The notes: generated by a model from the sequence alone, not told the origin. DNA of 64,000 nucleotides from Oceanihabitans sp. 2_MG-2023 (GCF_030547245.1 NZ_JAUOQT010000001.1:1-64000); one strand, 5' to 3'. Shown: positions 17,946-27,733, counted from the first letter of the stretch. A program made the numbers and translations.

Positions 17946-20321
17946 AAAAGTTACTACTTATTATTATTACTTTCCCTCTTTACTTTAAGTGCTCTCGCTC
18001 AAAATAAAAAAGCGTTTCAAAAATTGGATGTTTCCGATATGGAAACTTCTGTTTTAGCACAAAAATCGACTATAATAGATATTACAAGTTTCAACCAAAA
18101 ACCAATTAACAAATTAAACTTCTATCAAGTCTATAAGACTATCGCGCAAGGAGATATAAAAGAACGTCTTTTACCTGTTCAAAGTTTAAAAAAACAGAGT
18201 ACAGAGAGTTACTTTACAAAAATAATTCCGCTTGCAATACTACATAGTGAATTTGAATCTATAACAGATGCTGCTATGCAAAACAATATAGTTACTAGGA
18301 ATGCACAAGGAAATTTAGTCCGAACAAACACTACAACATCCATTTTTGAAAAAAGCACAGTAACCACTGCTACCGCACTTCGAACAAAAACCAAAGGGTT
18401 AAAAACTACATTTCGCTTAGATGCTAATAATATTTTTAACACTACAAATAATGCAATTGAAAATATAGCAATAGACTTTAATAATGGAGAAGGTTTTAAA
18501 ACAGTAAACCCTAACCAAAACATAAGTATCCTCTATTTTGAAGAAGGAGAAAAAACACTCCAATTTGCTATAACTTTACATACTGGAGAAGTCCTTTCAA
18601 GAACTTCAAAAATAGAGATTAAATACTCAAACGAAGATTTAAGCAACATTTTTAACCGAGAAGTTTTCACCTTTACTTCCAGTATTACCCCAAACTTATC
18701 TGCTTATGGAGAAGCTACTTCATATCCTGGTGTTGGGGAATATGAAATATACTTAAGTGACGATAATGTATTAGATAAGCCTATTTTTTTAGTCGATGGA
18801 TTTGATCCTGGAGACGGAAGAAATATAACAGGCTTACGCGAATTATTAGATTTTGATGACAATGGCATCACTTCAAACTTAGAAGCTTTAGTTAAAGAAG
18901 AAGGTTTTGATGTAGTCTATTTAAATTTCCCAATCTACACTAGAGCTGCAGACAATGCTGTTATTGATGGTGGATCTGATTTCATTGAACGCAATGCCAT
19001 GCTATTAGTAGAATTAATAAATCTAATAAATGCGCAAAAAGTAGGAACAGCTCAAAACGTAGTTATTGGTCCAAGTATGGGAGGATTAATTTCTAGATAT
19101 GCTTTAAATTATATGGAAGCTCAAAGCATGAGTCATGAAACTAGATTATGGATTTCTTTTGATGCGCCACATCATGGTGCAAATGTACCTATAGGTTTTC
19201 AACACCAATTCAATTTTCTTGCTTTTGGGCTAGATGATTTTTGGGTTCTGGGAGACCAAAATGTAGAAGAATTACAACCTATTATTGACGGTATGCTTAC
19301 TTCTGCAGCAGCAAGACAAATGCTTACAGACCAATTCGAACCGCATATAACAGATAGTGATGGAGTGACTTTTAATAATAGCTTGTCAACACCAAGAGCA
19401 CATCCTTACAAAAATACTTTTGACAATAATATAAACAGTTTTAACAGTTCTGGGTTTCCTGAATTAACCAGAAACGTTTCCATTATTAATGGTAGTGGAA
19501 ATAATAGTCGATACCCAGACAACACAGCAAACGCAAACAATTTAGTTCCAGGCAGTCAAATTGTAAATGCCAATATTGATCTTTTTGATGTTGCAGAATT
19601 AAAAGCAAACACGTTTTTCACACCTGCTGCTGGCACACAAATTGAAATGAGTCAAGTACACTTAGATTTTCCTTGGTGGTTTCCTTTAGCTAACGATAGA
19701 GAAAATAACGCAAGAACTACTTCTTTCACCTATTCTAATGGTATTGACGCAGCATCAGGTGGGCTATTTGACATATTAGGACTAACAGAGGATTTAGCTA
19801 CAGATGGTTTAGTTGGCGAATTTTTAGGAGCATTAACCACCGATCACTTTAACTTTATACCAAGCGTTAGCGCTATGGCTTTTCAAATAACAGCAGGCCA
19901 AATCAATTGGTTTCATACACCTTCTGGAGTTACAACAGCTAGAGCTACATCTAACACAACTCCTTTTGATGCTTGGTATATGCCTACCGAAAACGAACCA
20001 CATGTTACCTTAACAGAACAAAATGTAGCTTTTGCATTAAATGAAATCTTTCAAGAAACTTTAACCACAGATACCAACATACAAAACAGCATTAAACTAG
20101 AACAAAACCCAATTACAGATGCTTTACATATTCTAAGTTCAAAAACTTATGAAAACGCAAGAATTACCGTTGTAGATGCGACAGGAAAAATGGTTTACAA
20201 CAACGTTTTAAACTTAAACACGAAAACAAGCATCCCTTTACATATTGCTTCTGGTCTATATATTTTAAATATTGAGACGCAAGAAAAGAAAAACTTAAAG
20301 ACAAAATTTATAGTAAGATAA
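17943..20321 (+). CDS. Secreted alpha/beta hydrolase with T9SS type A sorting tail
   Basis: 792 residues. The signal peptide MKSYYLLLLLSLFTLSALAQ fits a T9SS cargo protein. Residues ~90-260 are an unassigned beta-rich region. The hydrolase-like core follows: ILVDGFDPGDGRN-type strand (KPIFLVDGFDPGD), then the nucleophile elbow VVIGPSMGGLISRYAL (Ser about residue 377), as in lipase/PGAP1-like hydrolases, and APHHGANVP. The last ~75 residues (QNPITDALHILSSKTYENARITVVDATGKMVY to LKTKFIVR) are a Por_Secre_tail type A signal. Predicted secreted or surface-attached esterase/lipase; substrate not known. The start codon sits in a hairpin (17906-17945). Confidence 0.82.
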   Translation: MKSYYLLLLLSLFTLSALAQNKKAFQKLDVSDMETSVLAQKSTIIDITSFNQKPINKLNFYQVYKTIAQGDIKERLLPVQSLKKQSTESYFTKIIPLAILHSEFESITDAAMQNNIVTRNAQGNLVRTNTTTSIFEKSTVTTATALRTKTKGLKTTFRLDANNIFNTTNNAIENIAIDFNNGEGFKTVNPNQNISILYFEEGEKTLQFAITLHTGEVLSRTSKIEIKYSNEDLSNIFNREVFTFTSSITPNLSAYGEATSYPGVGEYEIYLSDDNVLDKPIFLVDGFDPGDGRNITGLRELLDFDDNGITSNLEALVKEEGFDVVYLNFPIYTRAADNAVIDGGSDFIERNAMLLVELINLINAQKVGTAQNVVIGPSMGGLISRYALNYMEAQSMSHETRLWISFDAPHHGANVPIGFQHQFNFLAFGLDDFWVLGDQNVEELQPIIDGMLTSAAARQMLTDQFEPHITDSDGVTFNNSLSTPRAHPYKNTFDNNINSFNSSGFPELTRNVSIINGSGNNSRYPDNTANANNLVPGSQIVNANIDLFDVAELKANTFFTPAAGTQIEMSQVHLDFPWWFPLANDRENNARTTSFTYSNGIDAASGGLFDILGLTEDLATDGLVGEFLGALTTDHFNFIPSVSAMAFQITAGQINWFHTPSGVTTARATSNTTPFDAWYMPTENEPHVTLTEQNVAFALNEIFQETLTTDTNIQNSIKLEQNPITDALHILSSKTYENARITVVDATGKMVYNNVLNLNTKTSIPLHIASGLYILNIETQEKKNLKTKFIVR

Positions 20322-20341
20322 CACCTAAATCCAAAGTATTA

Positions 20342-20368
20342 AAAAAGCTTCTCAATGAGAAGCTTTTT
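20342..20368. terminator. Bidirectional terminator
   Basis: AAAAAGCTTCTCA pairs with TGAGAAGCTTTTT between convergent genes, giving T-runs on both strands; serves the hydrolase gene and rsmG. Confidence 0.85.
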
Positions 20369-20371
20369 AAT

Positions 20372-21001
20372 TTATAGTTTATATTTTAATGGTAGATGCA
20401 CCAGCTTTTTTGTTTCAAAAAAAGCTTCAGTATAAAAATCTGAAATATTATAAATAGTAGCTTTGGGGTAATCTTGCAATTCTTCAGTTAAATCCCCTCC
20501 TTTTAAATAAATAATTCCATTTTTAAGTTCGTGATTTTGCTTTTTTGCTACTTTACCTTTTACCCAATGCACAAAAGTTGGCATAGCTGCTACTGCTCTA
20601 CTTACAATAAAATCGTAAGTATCATTTATTTCTTCAACTCTAGAATGGGTCGTTTTTACATTTTCTAAACCCAAACCTTCAGCAACTTCTCTAACCACAT
20701 TTAATTTTTTATTAATACTATCTACTAAATGAAAAGAGCATTCAGGAAACAAAATAGCTAAAGGTATTCCAGGAAAACCTCCTCCCGTACCAACATCCAT
20801 GATTTTGGTTTTAGGCTTAAAATTAATCAACTTAGCAATAGCTATAGAATGTAGTACGTGACGCAAATACAATTCATCAATATCTTTTCTAGAAACTACA
20901 TTAATCTTTAAATTCCAGTCTTGATACAAAGCTTCTAACTTTGTAAATTTATCAATTTGATCTTCAGTAAGGTTTGGAAAATACTTAAGAATTAGCTCCA
21001 T
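20372..21001 (-). CDS. rsmG: 16S rRNA (guanine527-N7)-methyltransferase
   Basis: 209 residues from MELILKYFPNLT. An ATG three codons upstream is only about 8 bp from the predicted -7 box (21018-21025), so the inner start is preferred. SAM-binding motif IMDVGTGGGFPGIPLAILFP, the substrate-side WNLKINVVSRKDIDELYLRHVLHS, and DFIVSRAVAAM are RsmG hallmarks. It methylates G527 of 16S rRNA in the decoding region. Single gene, convergent with the hydrolase gene. Confidence 0.95.
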   Translation of the reverse strand: MELILKYFPNLTEDQIDKFTKLEALYQDWNLKINVVSRKDIDELYLRHVLHSIAIAKLINFKPKTKIMDVGTGGGFPGIPLAILFPECSFHLVDSINKKLNVVREVAEGLGLENVKTTHSRVEEINDTYDFIVSRAVAAMPTFVHWVKGKVAKKQNHELKNGIIYLKGGDLTEELQDYPKATIYNISDFYTEAFFETKKLVHLPLKYKL

Positions 21002-21017
21002 GGTTTTCAATTTTGCA

Positions 21018-21025
21018 CAAAAGTA
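21018..21025 (-). promoter_or_regulatory. Putative rsmG -7 box
   Basis: TACTTTTG on the minus strand fits TAnnTTTG, 16 bp before the chosen rsmG start. Confidence 0.5.
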
Positions 21026-21142
21026 GATAAATTATTGTGCATTTTTATGAAAATTTTATTAAGATGCAAGTCTTTATTATTTATCTTTGTTTACCTAATT
21101 GATATTGTATTTATTCGTTTAAATACAGTAAAAATAAATAGC

Positions 21143-22237
21143 ATGACAAAACAAACAATAACTTTCTCTAGAACAGACTCTGCAAAATTTTTTAGAACAC
21201 TAAACAAACGTGTTAATAATTATTTTAAAGAGAATAACATTAAAAAAACAGGAAATTGGAAACTTTACATTAAAGCCATAATAATGTTTACATTATTACT
21301 TGGCCCTTTAGTGTTACTACTAACGGTAGATTTACCGACTTGGCTTCAAATAATATCTATGATGATTATAGGTGTTGGAATGGCTGGAGTAGGAATGAAC
21401 GTAATGCATGATGCAAATCATGGTTCATTTTCAAGCAAAAAATGGGTGAACAAATTAATGGGAAGCAGCATCCATATTTTAGCTGGTAACGATTATAATT
21501 GGAAAGTACAACACAACGTTTTACACCATACCTATACTAATATTCAAGGTCATGATGAAGATATTGATGCTGGAAGAATTATTCGTTTTTCTAAACATTC
21601 AAAATGGTTAAAAATTCATCAGTATCAAAAATATTATGCCTTTTTCCTATATGGCTTATTAACTGTAAACTGGGCTATCACTACCGATTTTAAACAAACT
21701 TATGTTTATTTAAAAAGAAAACTATCGTATGGCGATTTTCCTAAACCTGCTACACAATGGACTAAATTAATTATTGGTAAAATACTATACTATTCCATTT
21801 GGGTCGTTTTACCTTTATCTTTAGGTTATACTTGGTGGCAAGTTTTAATTGGATTTCTAATTATGCATTATACCGCTGGAATAATTTTAAGTGTAATTTT
21901 TCAATTAGCGCATGTAATGCCAAACACAGATATGCCTGTGCCTGACAAAGAAGGAAATATGAAAAACACTTGGGCGATTCATCAACTATTTACTACTTCT
22001 AATTTTTCACCTAAAAGTTGGTTAGTAGAATTCTATACAGGAGGATTGAATAGACAAGTAGAACATCATTTATTTTCTCATATTAGTCACGTTCATTATA
22101 AAAACATAGCTAAAATTGTTAAAGATACGGCACATGAATTTAGCTTACCATACAACGAATACAACTCTATATGGAAAGCAATAGCCGAGCATTATGAACA
22201 ATTAAAAGTATTAGGACAAAAACCTACTATAGCATAA
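21143..22237 (+). CDS. Membrane fatty acid (acyl-CoA) desaturase
   Basis: 364 residues from MTKQTITFSRTDSAKFF; the frame continues 36 codons upstream but that part is not conserved-looking. Three histidine boxes for the di-iron centre are seen: HDANHG, HNVLHHTYTN (HxxHH) and QVEHHLF (QxxHH). Four hydrophobic segments place them on the cytoplasmic face. The Gln in the third box is typical of the front-end type, although bacterial members vary in the bond they attack, so regiospecificity is not assigned. Probably adjusts membrane fluidity. Followed 36 bp later by an aminotransferase gene that may share its transcript. Confidence 0.88.
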   Translation: MTKQTITFSRTDSAKFFRTLNKRVNNYFKENNIKKTGNWKLYIKAIIMFTLLLGPLVLLLTVDLPTWLQIISMMIIGVGMAGVGMNVMHDANHGSFSSKKWVNKLMGSSIHILAGNDYNWKVQHNVLHHTYTNIQGHDEDIDAGRIIRFSKHSKWLKIHQYQKYYAFFLYGLLTVNWAITTDFKQTYVYLKRKLSYGDFPKPATQWTKLIIGKILYYSIWVVLPLSLGYTWWQVLIGFLIMHYTAGIILSVIFQLAHVMPNTDMPVPDKEGNMKNTWAIHQLFTTSNFSPKSWLVEFYTGGLNRQVEHHLFSHISHVHYKNIAKIVKDTAHEFSLPYNEYNSIWKAIAEHYEQLKVLGQKPTIA

Positions 22238-22273
22238 CACCCTTTTTTTGCACTTCAAAATAACAATTTATAA

Positions 22274-23461
22274 ATGAACCAACTTTCAGAAAGAATTACA
22301 AACATGTCTACGTCTGCCACTTTAGCAATGGCAGCAAAAGCAAGAGAACTTAGAGCCGAAGGCAAAGACATTATAGGATTAAGCTTAGGAGAACCAGACT
22401 TTAATACTCCTGATTTTATTAAAGACGCTGCAATAGAAGCGGTAAACGATAATTACAATTCGTACTCTCCTGTAGACGGTTATGTAGATTTAAAAGAAGC
22501 CGTAATTACAAAATTTAAAAGAGATAATAAATTAACATATACCTTACCACAAATAGTGGTTTCCACAGGTGCAAAACAATCGCTTTATAACATTGCGCAA
22601 GTCATGTTAAACAAAGGAGACGAAGTTATTTTACCTTGTCCGTATTGGGTAAGTTACAGCGACATTGTTAAGGTTGCTGAAGGTGTTCCAGTAGAAGTAA
22701 AAACCTCTATTGATACCGACTTTAAAATGACAGCTGCACAGTTAGAAGCGGCAATTACACCAAAAACAAAAATGCTTTGGTTTAGTTCTCCTTGTAACCC
22801 GAGCGGATCCCTATATAGCAAAGAAGAACTAGAAGCTTTGGCTAAGGTTTTAGTAAAGCATCCAAATATTTATGTGGTTTCTGATGAGATCTACGAACAC
22901 ATAAACTACACAGGAAAGCCCCACGCAAGTATGGCTGGAATAGACGGTATGTTTAACAATACAATTACAGTAAACGGTGTTTCTAAAGCTTTTGCAATGA
23001 CAGGTTGGAGAGTTGGATTTATTGGTGCTCCAGACTGGATTGCTCGTGCTTGTAACAAAATGCAAGGACAAGTAACTAGTGGGACAAACTGTATTGCTCA
23101 ACGCGCTGTTATAACTGCTTTAAATGCAGATCCAAGTGTTGTTAATTATATGATTGACGAGTTCAAAGTACGTCGTGATATGGTTTTAAATTTATTAGAA
23201 GATATTGAAGGGTTTAACACAAATACACCAGAAGGTGCTTTTTATGTGTTTCCAGATATTTCTTTTTTCTTTGGAAAAACACTAAGAGGAAAAACAATAA
23301 ACAATGCTACCGATTTTTCATTATATATTTTAGAAGAAGCTTTAGTAGCAACAGTTACAGGGGATGCATTCGGTAACCCTAACTGCATTAGAATCTCTTA
23401 TGCAGCAAGTCAAGATCAAATTAAAGAAGCAATTAAAAGAATTAAAGAAGCGCTTAGCTAA
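22274..23461 (+). CDS. Class I PLP-dependent aminotransferase (aspartate aminotransferase-like)
   Basis: 395 residues, standard length for the family. Motifs: IIGLSLGEPDFNTPDFIK at the substrate lid, WFSSPCNPSGSLYSKEEL, YVVSDEIYEHINY with the Asp and Tyr that hold the PLP ring, and the Schiff-base lysine in VNGVSKAFAMTGWRVGFI. The C-terminal CIRISYAAS carries the carboxylate-binding Arg. The closest functional label is aspartate aminotransferase (aspartate + 2-oxoglutarate to oxaloacetate + glutamate), though related enzymes accept other amino acids. Terminator follows at 23483. Confidence 0.88.
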   Translation: MNQLSERITNMSTSATLAMAAKARELRAEGKDIIGLSLGEPDFNTPDFIKDAAIEAVNDNYNSYSPVDGYVDLKEAVITKFKRDNKLTYTLPQIVVSTGAKQSLYNIAQVMLNKGDEVILPCPYWVSYSDIVKVAEGVPVEVKTSIDTDFKMTAAQLEAAITPKTKMLWFSSPCNPSGSLYSKEELEALAKVLVKHPNIYVVSDEIYEHINYTGKPHASMAGIDGMFNNTITVNGVSKAFAMTGWRVGFIGAPDWIARACNKMQGQVTSGTNCIAQRAVITALNADPSVVNYMIDEFKVRRDMVLNLLEDIEGFNTNTPEGAFYVFPDISFFFGKTLRGKTINNATDFSLYILEEALVATVTGDAFGNPNCIRISYAASQDQIKEAIKRIKEALS

Positions 23462-23482
23462 ATTTTAATTTAAATAAATTTT

Positions 23483-23516
23483 AAAGCCATAAACAAAATG
23501 TGTTTATGGCTTTTTT
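23483..23516 (+). terminator. Terminator of aminotransferase gene
   Basis: AAAGCCATAAACA / TGTTTATGGCTTT stem followed by T6 on the plus strand; the minus strand also has A/T tails so it may work for the convergent gene too. Confidence 0.85.
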
Positions 23517-23767
23517 CATATAATTACAAATACAAGAACTAACAAAGTAATTACCAAACTTATTAAATACGCAATAGTTTCTTCTTTATTTTGAATAGCC
23601 ATTTGCAAGCGTATTCGTTCTAACACCTCTGGTGTAGCTTCTGGAAAAGAATACAAAGATGTTGTTTTGATCTTTTCACCAAAAAACGATCTCGTAATCT
23701 TCTTTTTTAAACGTTTTAGATTTTTATTATTCTTTAACGTTAATAACATCGATTCTCCTAAAGGCAT
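23516..23767 (-). CDS. Small tail-anchored-like membrane protein
   Basis: 83 residues. Start MPLGESMLLTLKNN, a basic stretch (KNLKRLKKKITR), then a soluble segment PEATPEVLERIRLQM and a C-terminal membrane helix (YLISLVITLLVLVFVII) that ends the protein. It is similar in layout and partly in sequence to the protein encoded three bases upstream (MGFGGSVQSMITILKNN), so the two are probably tandem paralogues. Function unknown. Confidence 0.6.
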   Translation of the reverse strand: MPLGESMLLTLKNNKNLKRLKKKITRSFFGEKIKTTSLYSFPEATPEVLERIRLQMAIQNKEETIAYLISLVITLLVLVFVII

Positions 23768-23770
23768 AGC

Positions 23771-24034
23771 TTATATATAAATAAAGATCAAGGTAATTAG
23801 CAAACTTAAAACAAAGCTCAGCAGCAACAATTGCTTGACTCTAGTTTGTTTTTGTTCTCGCTTTATCTTCTCTTCAATTTTTATCAAATCTAGTTTAGTT
23901 GCTTTATTAGGAAATTCTAATTTACTACTAGAATAGCTTCCTTCCAAAGCATTTCTTTTACTTCGATTTGAACGCATTTTTTCATTATTCTTAAGAATAG
24001 TAATCATGGACTGCACTGAACCACCAAAACCCAT
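23771..24034 (-). CDS. Small tail-anchored-like membrane protein, paralogue
   Basis: 87 residues from MGFGGSVQSM. A frame continuing to 24106 is rejected because this start aligns with MPLGESM of the neighbour. LKNNEKMRSNRSKRN is the basic part, then PNKATKLDLIKIEEKIKREQ (helical, charged) and the C-terminal helix LLLLSFVLSLLITLIFIYI. It overlaps nothing and is separated from the paralogue by three bases, so both are likely one transcript. Function unknown; both probably face the cytoplasm and are anchored in the inner membrane. Confidence 0.6.
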   Translation of the reverse strand: MGFGGSVQSMITILKNNEKMRSNRSKRNALEGSYSSSKLEFPNKATKLDLIKIEEKIKREQKQTRVKQLLLLSFVLSLLITLIFIYI

Positions 24035-24424
24035 AAATTTTCGGTTTAAAAAGTGAAACATTAAATTTTTAGACAATAGAAGTGTATTACAAGAATGAAA
24101 ATTCACGTTTTCTATTTAAATACTATAAAAGATTATTTTGAGAATAGCTCAAAGATCATCAGTTAACAATCTGTACGAATACCATTTACTAATTAAACAA
24201 CTGTAATAAAATGTGTCTTATTCCTTTCTATTTCAATTTAAAAAGAAACCGTAACTAAGGCTATGCTTTATTTTTCTATTTCATATAAAGAAAAAAACTA
24301 GTCATTTTCTTTTACAGTAATTTCAATTGGCAAATGGCTTAAAAGCTGCTTTATACTATATAAGTAGCATATATTATTAAAATGTTACACTTTCGAAATG
24401 AAAAAAAATGGATTCAGAAATACA
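24035..24424. other. Intergenic stretch with a GTAAC element
   Basis: 390 bp without a convincing gene. I see only AT-rich sequence and one GTAAC-type element at about 24370-24396. Confidence 0.5.
24370..24396 (-). promoter_or_regulatory. GTAAC-type promoter-like element
   Basis: On the minus strand TGTAACATTTTAAT is followed, 16 nt after AAC, by CTACTTATATAG. It resembles the elements at 24712-24738 and 39692-39718 but lies more than 300 bp from the next minus-strand start. Confidence 0.3.
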
Positions 24425-24679
24425 CTAAATAGTAGCCATAAGAAATGCTACAAAAAACAACGATACTTTTAATACTGTTTCTATACTACAAGTTGTATTA
24501 AATTGTCTGCTCTTTAATCGTTGTTTAATTCCGAAAATAGAATTTGCATTCGCTCTTTCAAAATTACTTTTAACGATCTTTTGGTAGTTAGAATTTAAAA
24601 ACCCTAAAGGTTGAGTTACGATGTCATTTTCTAATTTGGGAAGTGGTTCTAAATCTTGTGTTGTAAATACTAATTCCAT
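24425..24679 (-). CDS. Small protein with C-terminal hydrophobic tail
   Basis: 84 residues from MELVFTTQDLEPLPKLENDI. An earlier ATG (24721) overlaps the promoter element at 24712-24738, so it is not used. The start region is acidic and followed by basic residues (KQRLKSRQ), then CSIETVLKVSLFFVAFLMATI, a short hydrophobic C-terminus that could anchor it in the membrane. I recognise no family. It sits between trkH and the two small membrane proteins and has the cleanest ECF-type promoter in the window. Confidence 0.5.
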   Translation of the reverse strand: MELVFTTQDLEPLPKLENDIVTQPLGFLNSNYQKIVKSNFERANANSIFGIKQRLKSRQFNTTCSIETVLKVSLFFVAFLMATI

Positions 24680-24711
24680 GATTGATGATTTTAATTGGTT
24701 TGTATAATAAA

Positions 24712-24738
24712 GACGAGTCAATTATAAAATTGTTACAA
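24712..24738 (-). promoter_or_regulatory. ECF-type promoter (TGTAAC-N16-CGTC)
   Basis: On the minus strand TTGTAACAATTTTA (24738-24725) is followed, 16 nt after AAC, by CGTC (24715-24712). This is the general -35 AAC / -10 CGTC layout of extracytoplasmic function sigma factors. It lies 32 bp before the start of the small gene. Confidence 0.55.
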
Positions 24739-24820
24739 CACCAATAACCTTGAAACGCTACAATAGCGTAGAAACACCTATGATTATTACAAAACTTATT
24801 GAAAAAATATTTTTAAAATC

Positions 24821-26329
24821 TTATCTGTTTCGCCAGAAGAATGGCGTAAATAATATAAGAACAGTAAACAATTCTAACCTACCAATAAGCATTAAAAAAC
24901 TACACCACCATTTCCCTAAATTTGGCAACGCGGCATAGTTATTTACTGGACCAAAATCCCCAAGTGCTGGACCAACATTACCTAAACTAGAAGCTGCCAA
25001 ACCAATAGAAGATTCAAAGTTAATACCCATCATAGAAAACACTAAAGCACCAACTATAAAAGACAGCATATAAAGGATAAAAAAGGCTAATATATTAAAT
25101 ACAATTTCTTTTGAAATCGCTTTTTTATTATATCGCACAGGTACAATTGCATTAGGATGTAAGGTTCTTTTAAACTCTAAAAACCCATTTCTAATAAGCA
25201 CTAAGTGACGAACCACTTTAACACCTCCAGAAGTACTTCCGGCAGATCCACCAAGAAACATAATACCAAAAAAGAAAACCACTAAAAACGGCGTCCATAA
25301 AGTATAATCTGCAGTTACAAATCCAGTAGTAGTTATAACAGATAACACTTGAAATAAAGCATGACGAAAAGCACTTTCTCCTTCACCCCAAACCATTGGA
25401 TGTGCAATAGATGACTCTGTAAGATCTGCTTTAAAATAAATTATCAATGCAACAACTAATGTAAAAATAGCGACAAATTTAAAGTAGAGTTTAAACTCTT
25501 CATCACGAATAATTTTCTGAACTTTTCCTTTAAAAGCAAAATAACTTAGTACAAAGTTAGTTCCTGCTAAAAACATAAATACGATTATTATATATTGTAT
25601 AACAGGCTTATCATTCCAGTAAGCAACACTAGCATTTTTGGTAGAAAAACCTCCTGTAGACAAAGTACAAAGAGAATGATTAATAGCATCAAAAAATGTC
25701 ATTCCTGCTACTTGTAGTAAAATCGTTTCGGCTATAGTATAACCAAAATAAATTAACCATAAACGTTTGGCAGTATCGGTAATTCTTGGATGTAATTTAT
25801 CGGTACTTGGCCCAGGAGCTTCGGCTGCAAAAAGTTGCATCCCTCCAATTCCTAATAAAGGCAAAATAGCTATTGCTAGTACGATAATACCCATTCCTCC
25901 AATCCAATGGGTTAGGCTTCGCCAAAACAAAACACCTTCAGGCACTACTTCTATATCATTTAAAATAGAAGCTCCTGTGGTTGTAAAACCAGACATAGTT
26001 TCAAAAAAAGCATCTGTAAATTGCGGGATACTTTCTGTAAAAACATAAGGCAGTGTTCCAGAGAGTGACATCACTACCCAACCAAAAGTAACTACAATAT
26101 AGCCTTCACGTTTATTCATTTCCTTGCTGTGATTTCTAGTATAAACCATACCAAAAAGACCAACCAACAATGTCACTATACCAGAAAGAAACAGCTCTAA
26201 AGTTACACCATCTTTATAAATCAAACTTATTAGTGAAGACAACAGCATAAAGCCACCATTAAACAATAATAGTAATCCGAAAAAATGGAAAATAATTTTG
26301 TAGTTAAGCTTAATTGCTTTCATTTTCAT
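24821..26329 (-). CDS. trkH: TrkH family potassium uptake channel subunit
   Basis: 502 residues, polytopic membrane protein of the SKT superfamily. The four selectivity-filter loops can be seen: TTTGAS, STGGFST, TTTGFVT and SLGNVGPALG. The signature GSAGSTSGGVKVVRH lies after the third repeat. It forms the K+ pore and is gated by TrkA, encoded immediately upstream: the TAA of trkA is directly followed by the ATG. Length fits the family. Confidence 0.95.
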   Translation of the reverse strand: MKMKAIKLNYKIIFHFFGLLLLFNGGFMLLSSLISLIYKDGVTLELFLSGIVTLLVGLFGMVYTRNHSKEMNKREGYIVVTFGWVVMSLSGTLPYVFTESIPQFTDAFFETMSGFTTTGASILNDIEVVPEGVLFWRSLTHWIGGMGIIVLAIAILPLLGIGGMQLFAAEAPGPSTDKLHPRITDTAKRLWLIYFGYTIAETILLQVAGMTFFDAINHSLCTLSTGGFSTKNASVAYWNDKPVIQYIIIVFMFLAGTNFVLSYFAFKGKVQKIIRDEEFKLYFKFVAIFTLVVALIIYFKADLTESSIAHPMVWGEGESAFRHALFQVLSVITTTGFVTADYTLWTPFLVVFFFGIMFLGGSAGSTSGGVKVVRHLVLIRNGFLEFKRTLHPNAIVPVRYNKKAISKEIVFNILAFFILYMLSFIVGALVFSMMGINFESSIGLAASSLGNVGPALGDFGPVNNYAALPNLGKWWCSFLMLIGRLELFTVLILFTPFFWRNR

Positions 26330-27679
26330 TTACAAGAATATTTTTTCAACGCGCTTAATAGATCTTGGCAAGCAACACACCACAACATTATCGTTTTCTT
26401 GTATTTTAAAGCTTCCTAATGCTATATGTCCTTTTCCATCTCTAATAACACCCCCAATAATTGCAGATCTTGGAAAACCTACATCTTTAATAAACTTGTT
26501 ATTAATTTCCGAGGTTGCTTTTACCTTAAACTCTAATAACTCTGCATTCATGTTATTCAGTTTAGTCATTGCAACAACTTCGCCTTTACGTATATATCTA
26601 AAAATGTTATTTGCAGCAAGTAATTTTTTATTAATAAGCGTATCAATACCAATAGATTGAGATAGCTCAAAGTAGTCCATGTTTTCTACAAGTGCAATTG
26701 TTTTTTTAACCCCTTTAGATTTTGCTACTAAGCAAGACATAATGTTGGTTTCCGAATTTCCTGTTACAGAAATAAAAGCATCCATATCACTAATATTCTC
26801 TTCGTCTAACAAATCTACATTTCTTCCGTCTCCATTTATTACTAGCACTTTTTCTAACTCATCTGCAAGATCAAATGCTCGCTCTTTATCTTTTTCAATA
26901 AGTTTTACATTAAAACTTTTATTGCATAAATCTCTAGAGGTTTTATAACCAATTTTACTCCCTCCAAGTATCATTACATTTTTAATTTCCGTATTACTTT
27001 TCCCTGTCATTCTACATAACTCTTCTCCTCCTCCTTCACTAGTTATAAAAACGACATTGTCACCTTCTTTAAACTGTGTATCTCCTCTTGGAATAATAGT
27101 ATATTGCGTACCAAAACGTTGAATTGCGATTGGAATAAAATGAATTTCATTAAACAATTGCGCTGCTTCTTTTACTGTTTTACCAACAAAGGAAGCCGTT
27201 CTAGATAAGTTTAAACCAACCATAGTTAGCGCGCCTTCTTCAAATTCGTAACTATCGTTAAATGCAGACTGATTTAATAACAGATTAATTTCTGATGCGG
27301 CTAATGATTCTGGAGAAATTAATTCGTCGATACCTAATTCGGTAAAACCAACTTCATCCTTATGGTTTATAAACTCGGTGTTTGAGATTCTAGCAATGGT
27401 ACGTTTTGCACCAAGTTGTTTTGCTAAAACACAAACAGTAATATTTGTAGTTTCTGAAGCGGTTACAGCAATTAGTAAATCACTCTGGTTAACATTTGCT
27501 TCTTTTAAAATTGAAATTGACGTAGCATCCCCTTTAATCACCTTAATATCTAAATGATTATCTGCATAAGACAGACTATCTTTATTAGTATCTAATAAGG
27601 TTATTTCTTGCGATTCGTAAGACAATAATTTTGCTAAATGAAATCCTACTTCACCAGCTCCAGCAATAATTATTTTCAT
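26330..27679 (-). CDS. trkA: Trk potassium transport regulatory subunit TrkA
   Basis: 449 residues with two RCK units, each an NAD(H)-binding Rossmann part (IIAGAGEVGFHLAKLL at the start; MILGGSKIGYKTSRDL near 230) and a TrkA_C part (for example VGLNLSRTASFVGKTVKEAA and ELLEFKVKATSEI). It binds TrkH at the cytoplasmic membrane face and gates K+ flux according to nucleotide state. First gene of the trkA-trkH unit; promoter at 27793-27822. Confidence 0.95.
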   Translation of the reverse strand: MKIIIAGAGEVGFHLAKLLSYESQEITLLDTNKDSLSYADNHLDIKVIKGDATSISILKEANVNQSDLLIAVTASETTNITVCVLAKQLGAKRTIARISNTEFINHKDEVGFTELGIDELISPESLAASEINLLLNQSAFNDSYEFEEGALTMVGLNLSRTASFVGKTVKEAAQLFNEIHFIPIAIQRFGTQYTIIPRGDTQFKEGDNVVFITSEGGGEELCRMTGKSNTEIKNVMILGGSKIGYKTSRDLCNKSFNVKLIEKDKERAFDLADELEKVLVINGDGRNVDLLDEENISDMDAFISVTGNSETNIMSCLVAKSKGVKKTIALVENMDYFELSQSIGIDTLINKKLLAANNIFRYIRKGEVVAMTKLNNMNAELLEFKVKATSEINNKFIKDVGFPRSAIIGGVIRDGKGHIALGSFKIQENDNVVVCCLPRSIKRVEKIFL

Positions 27680-27733
27680 CTGTTATTAAATAATTTTTTT
27701 TAAAAAGTCAGATGTAATATGCATTTAATAAAT

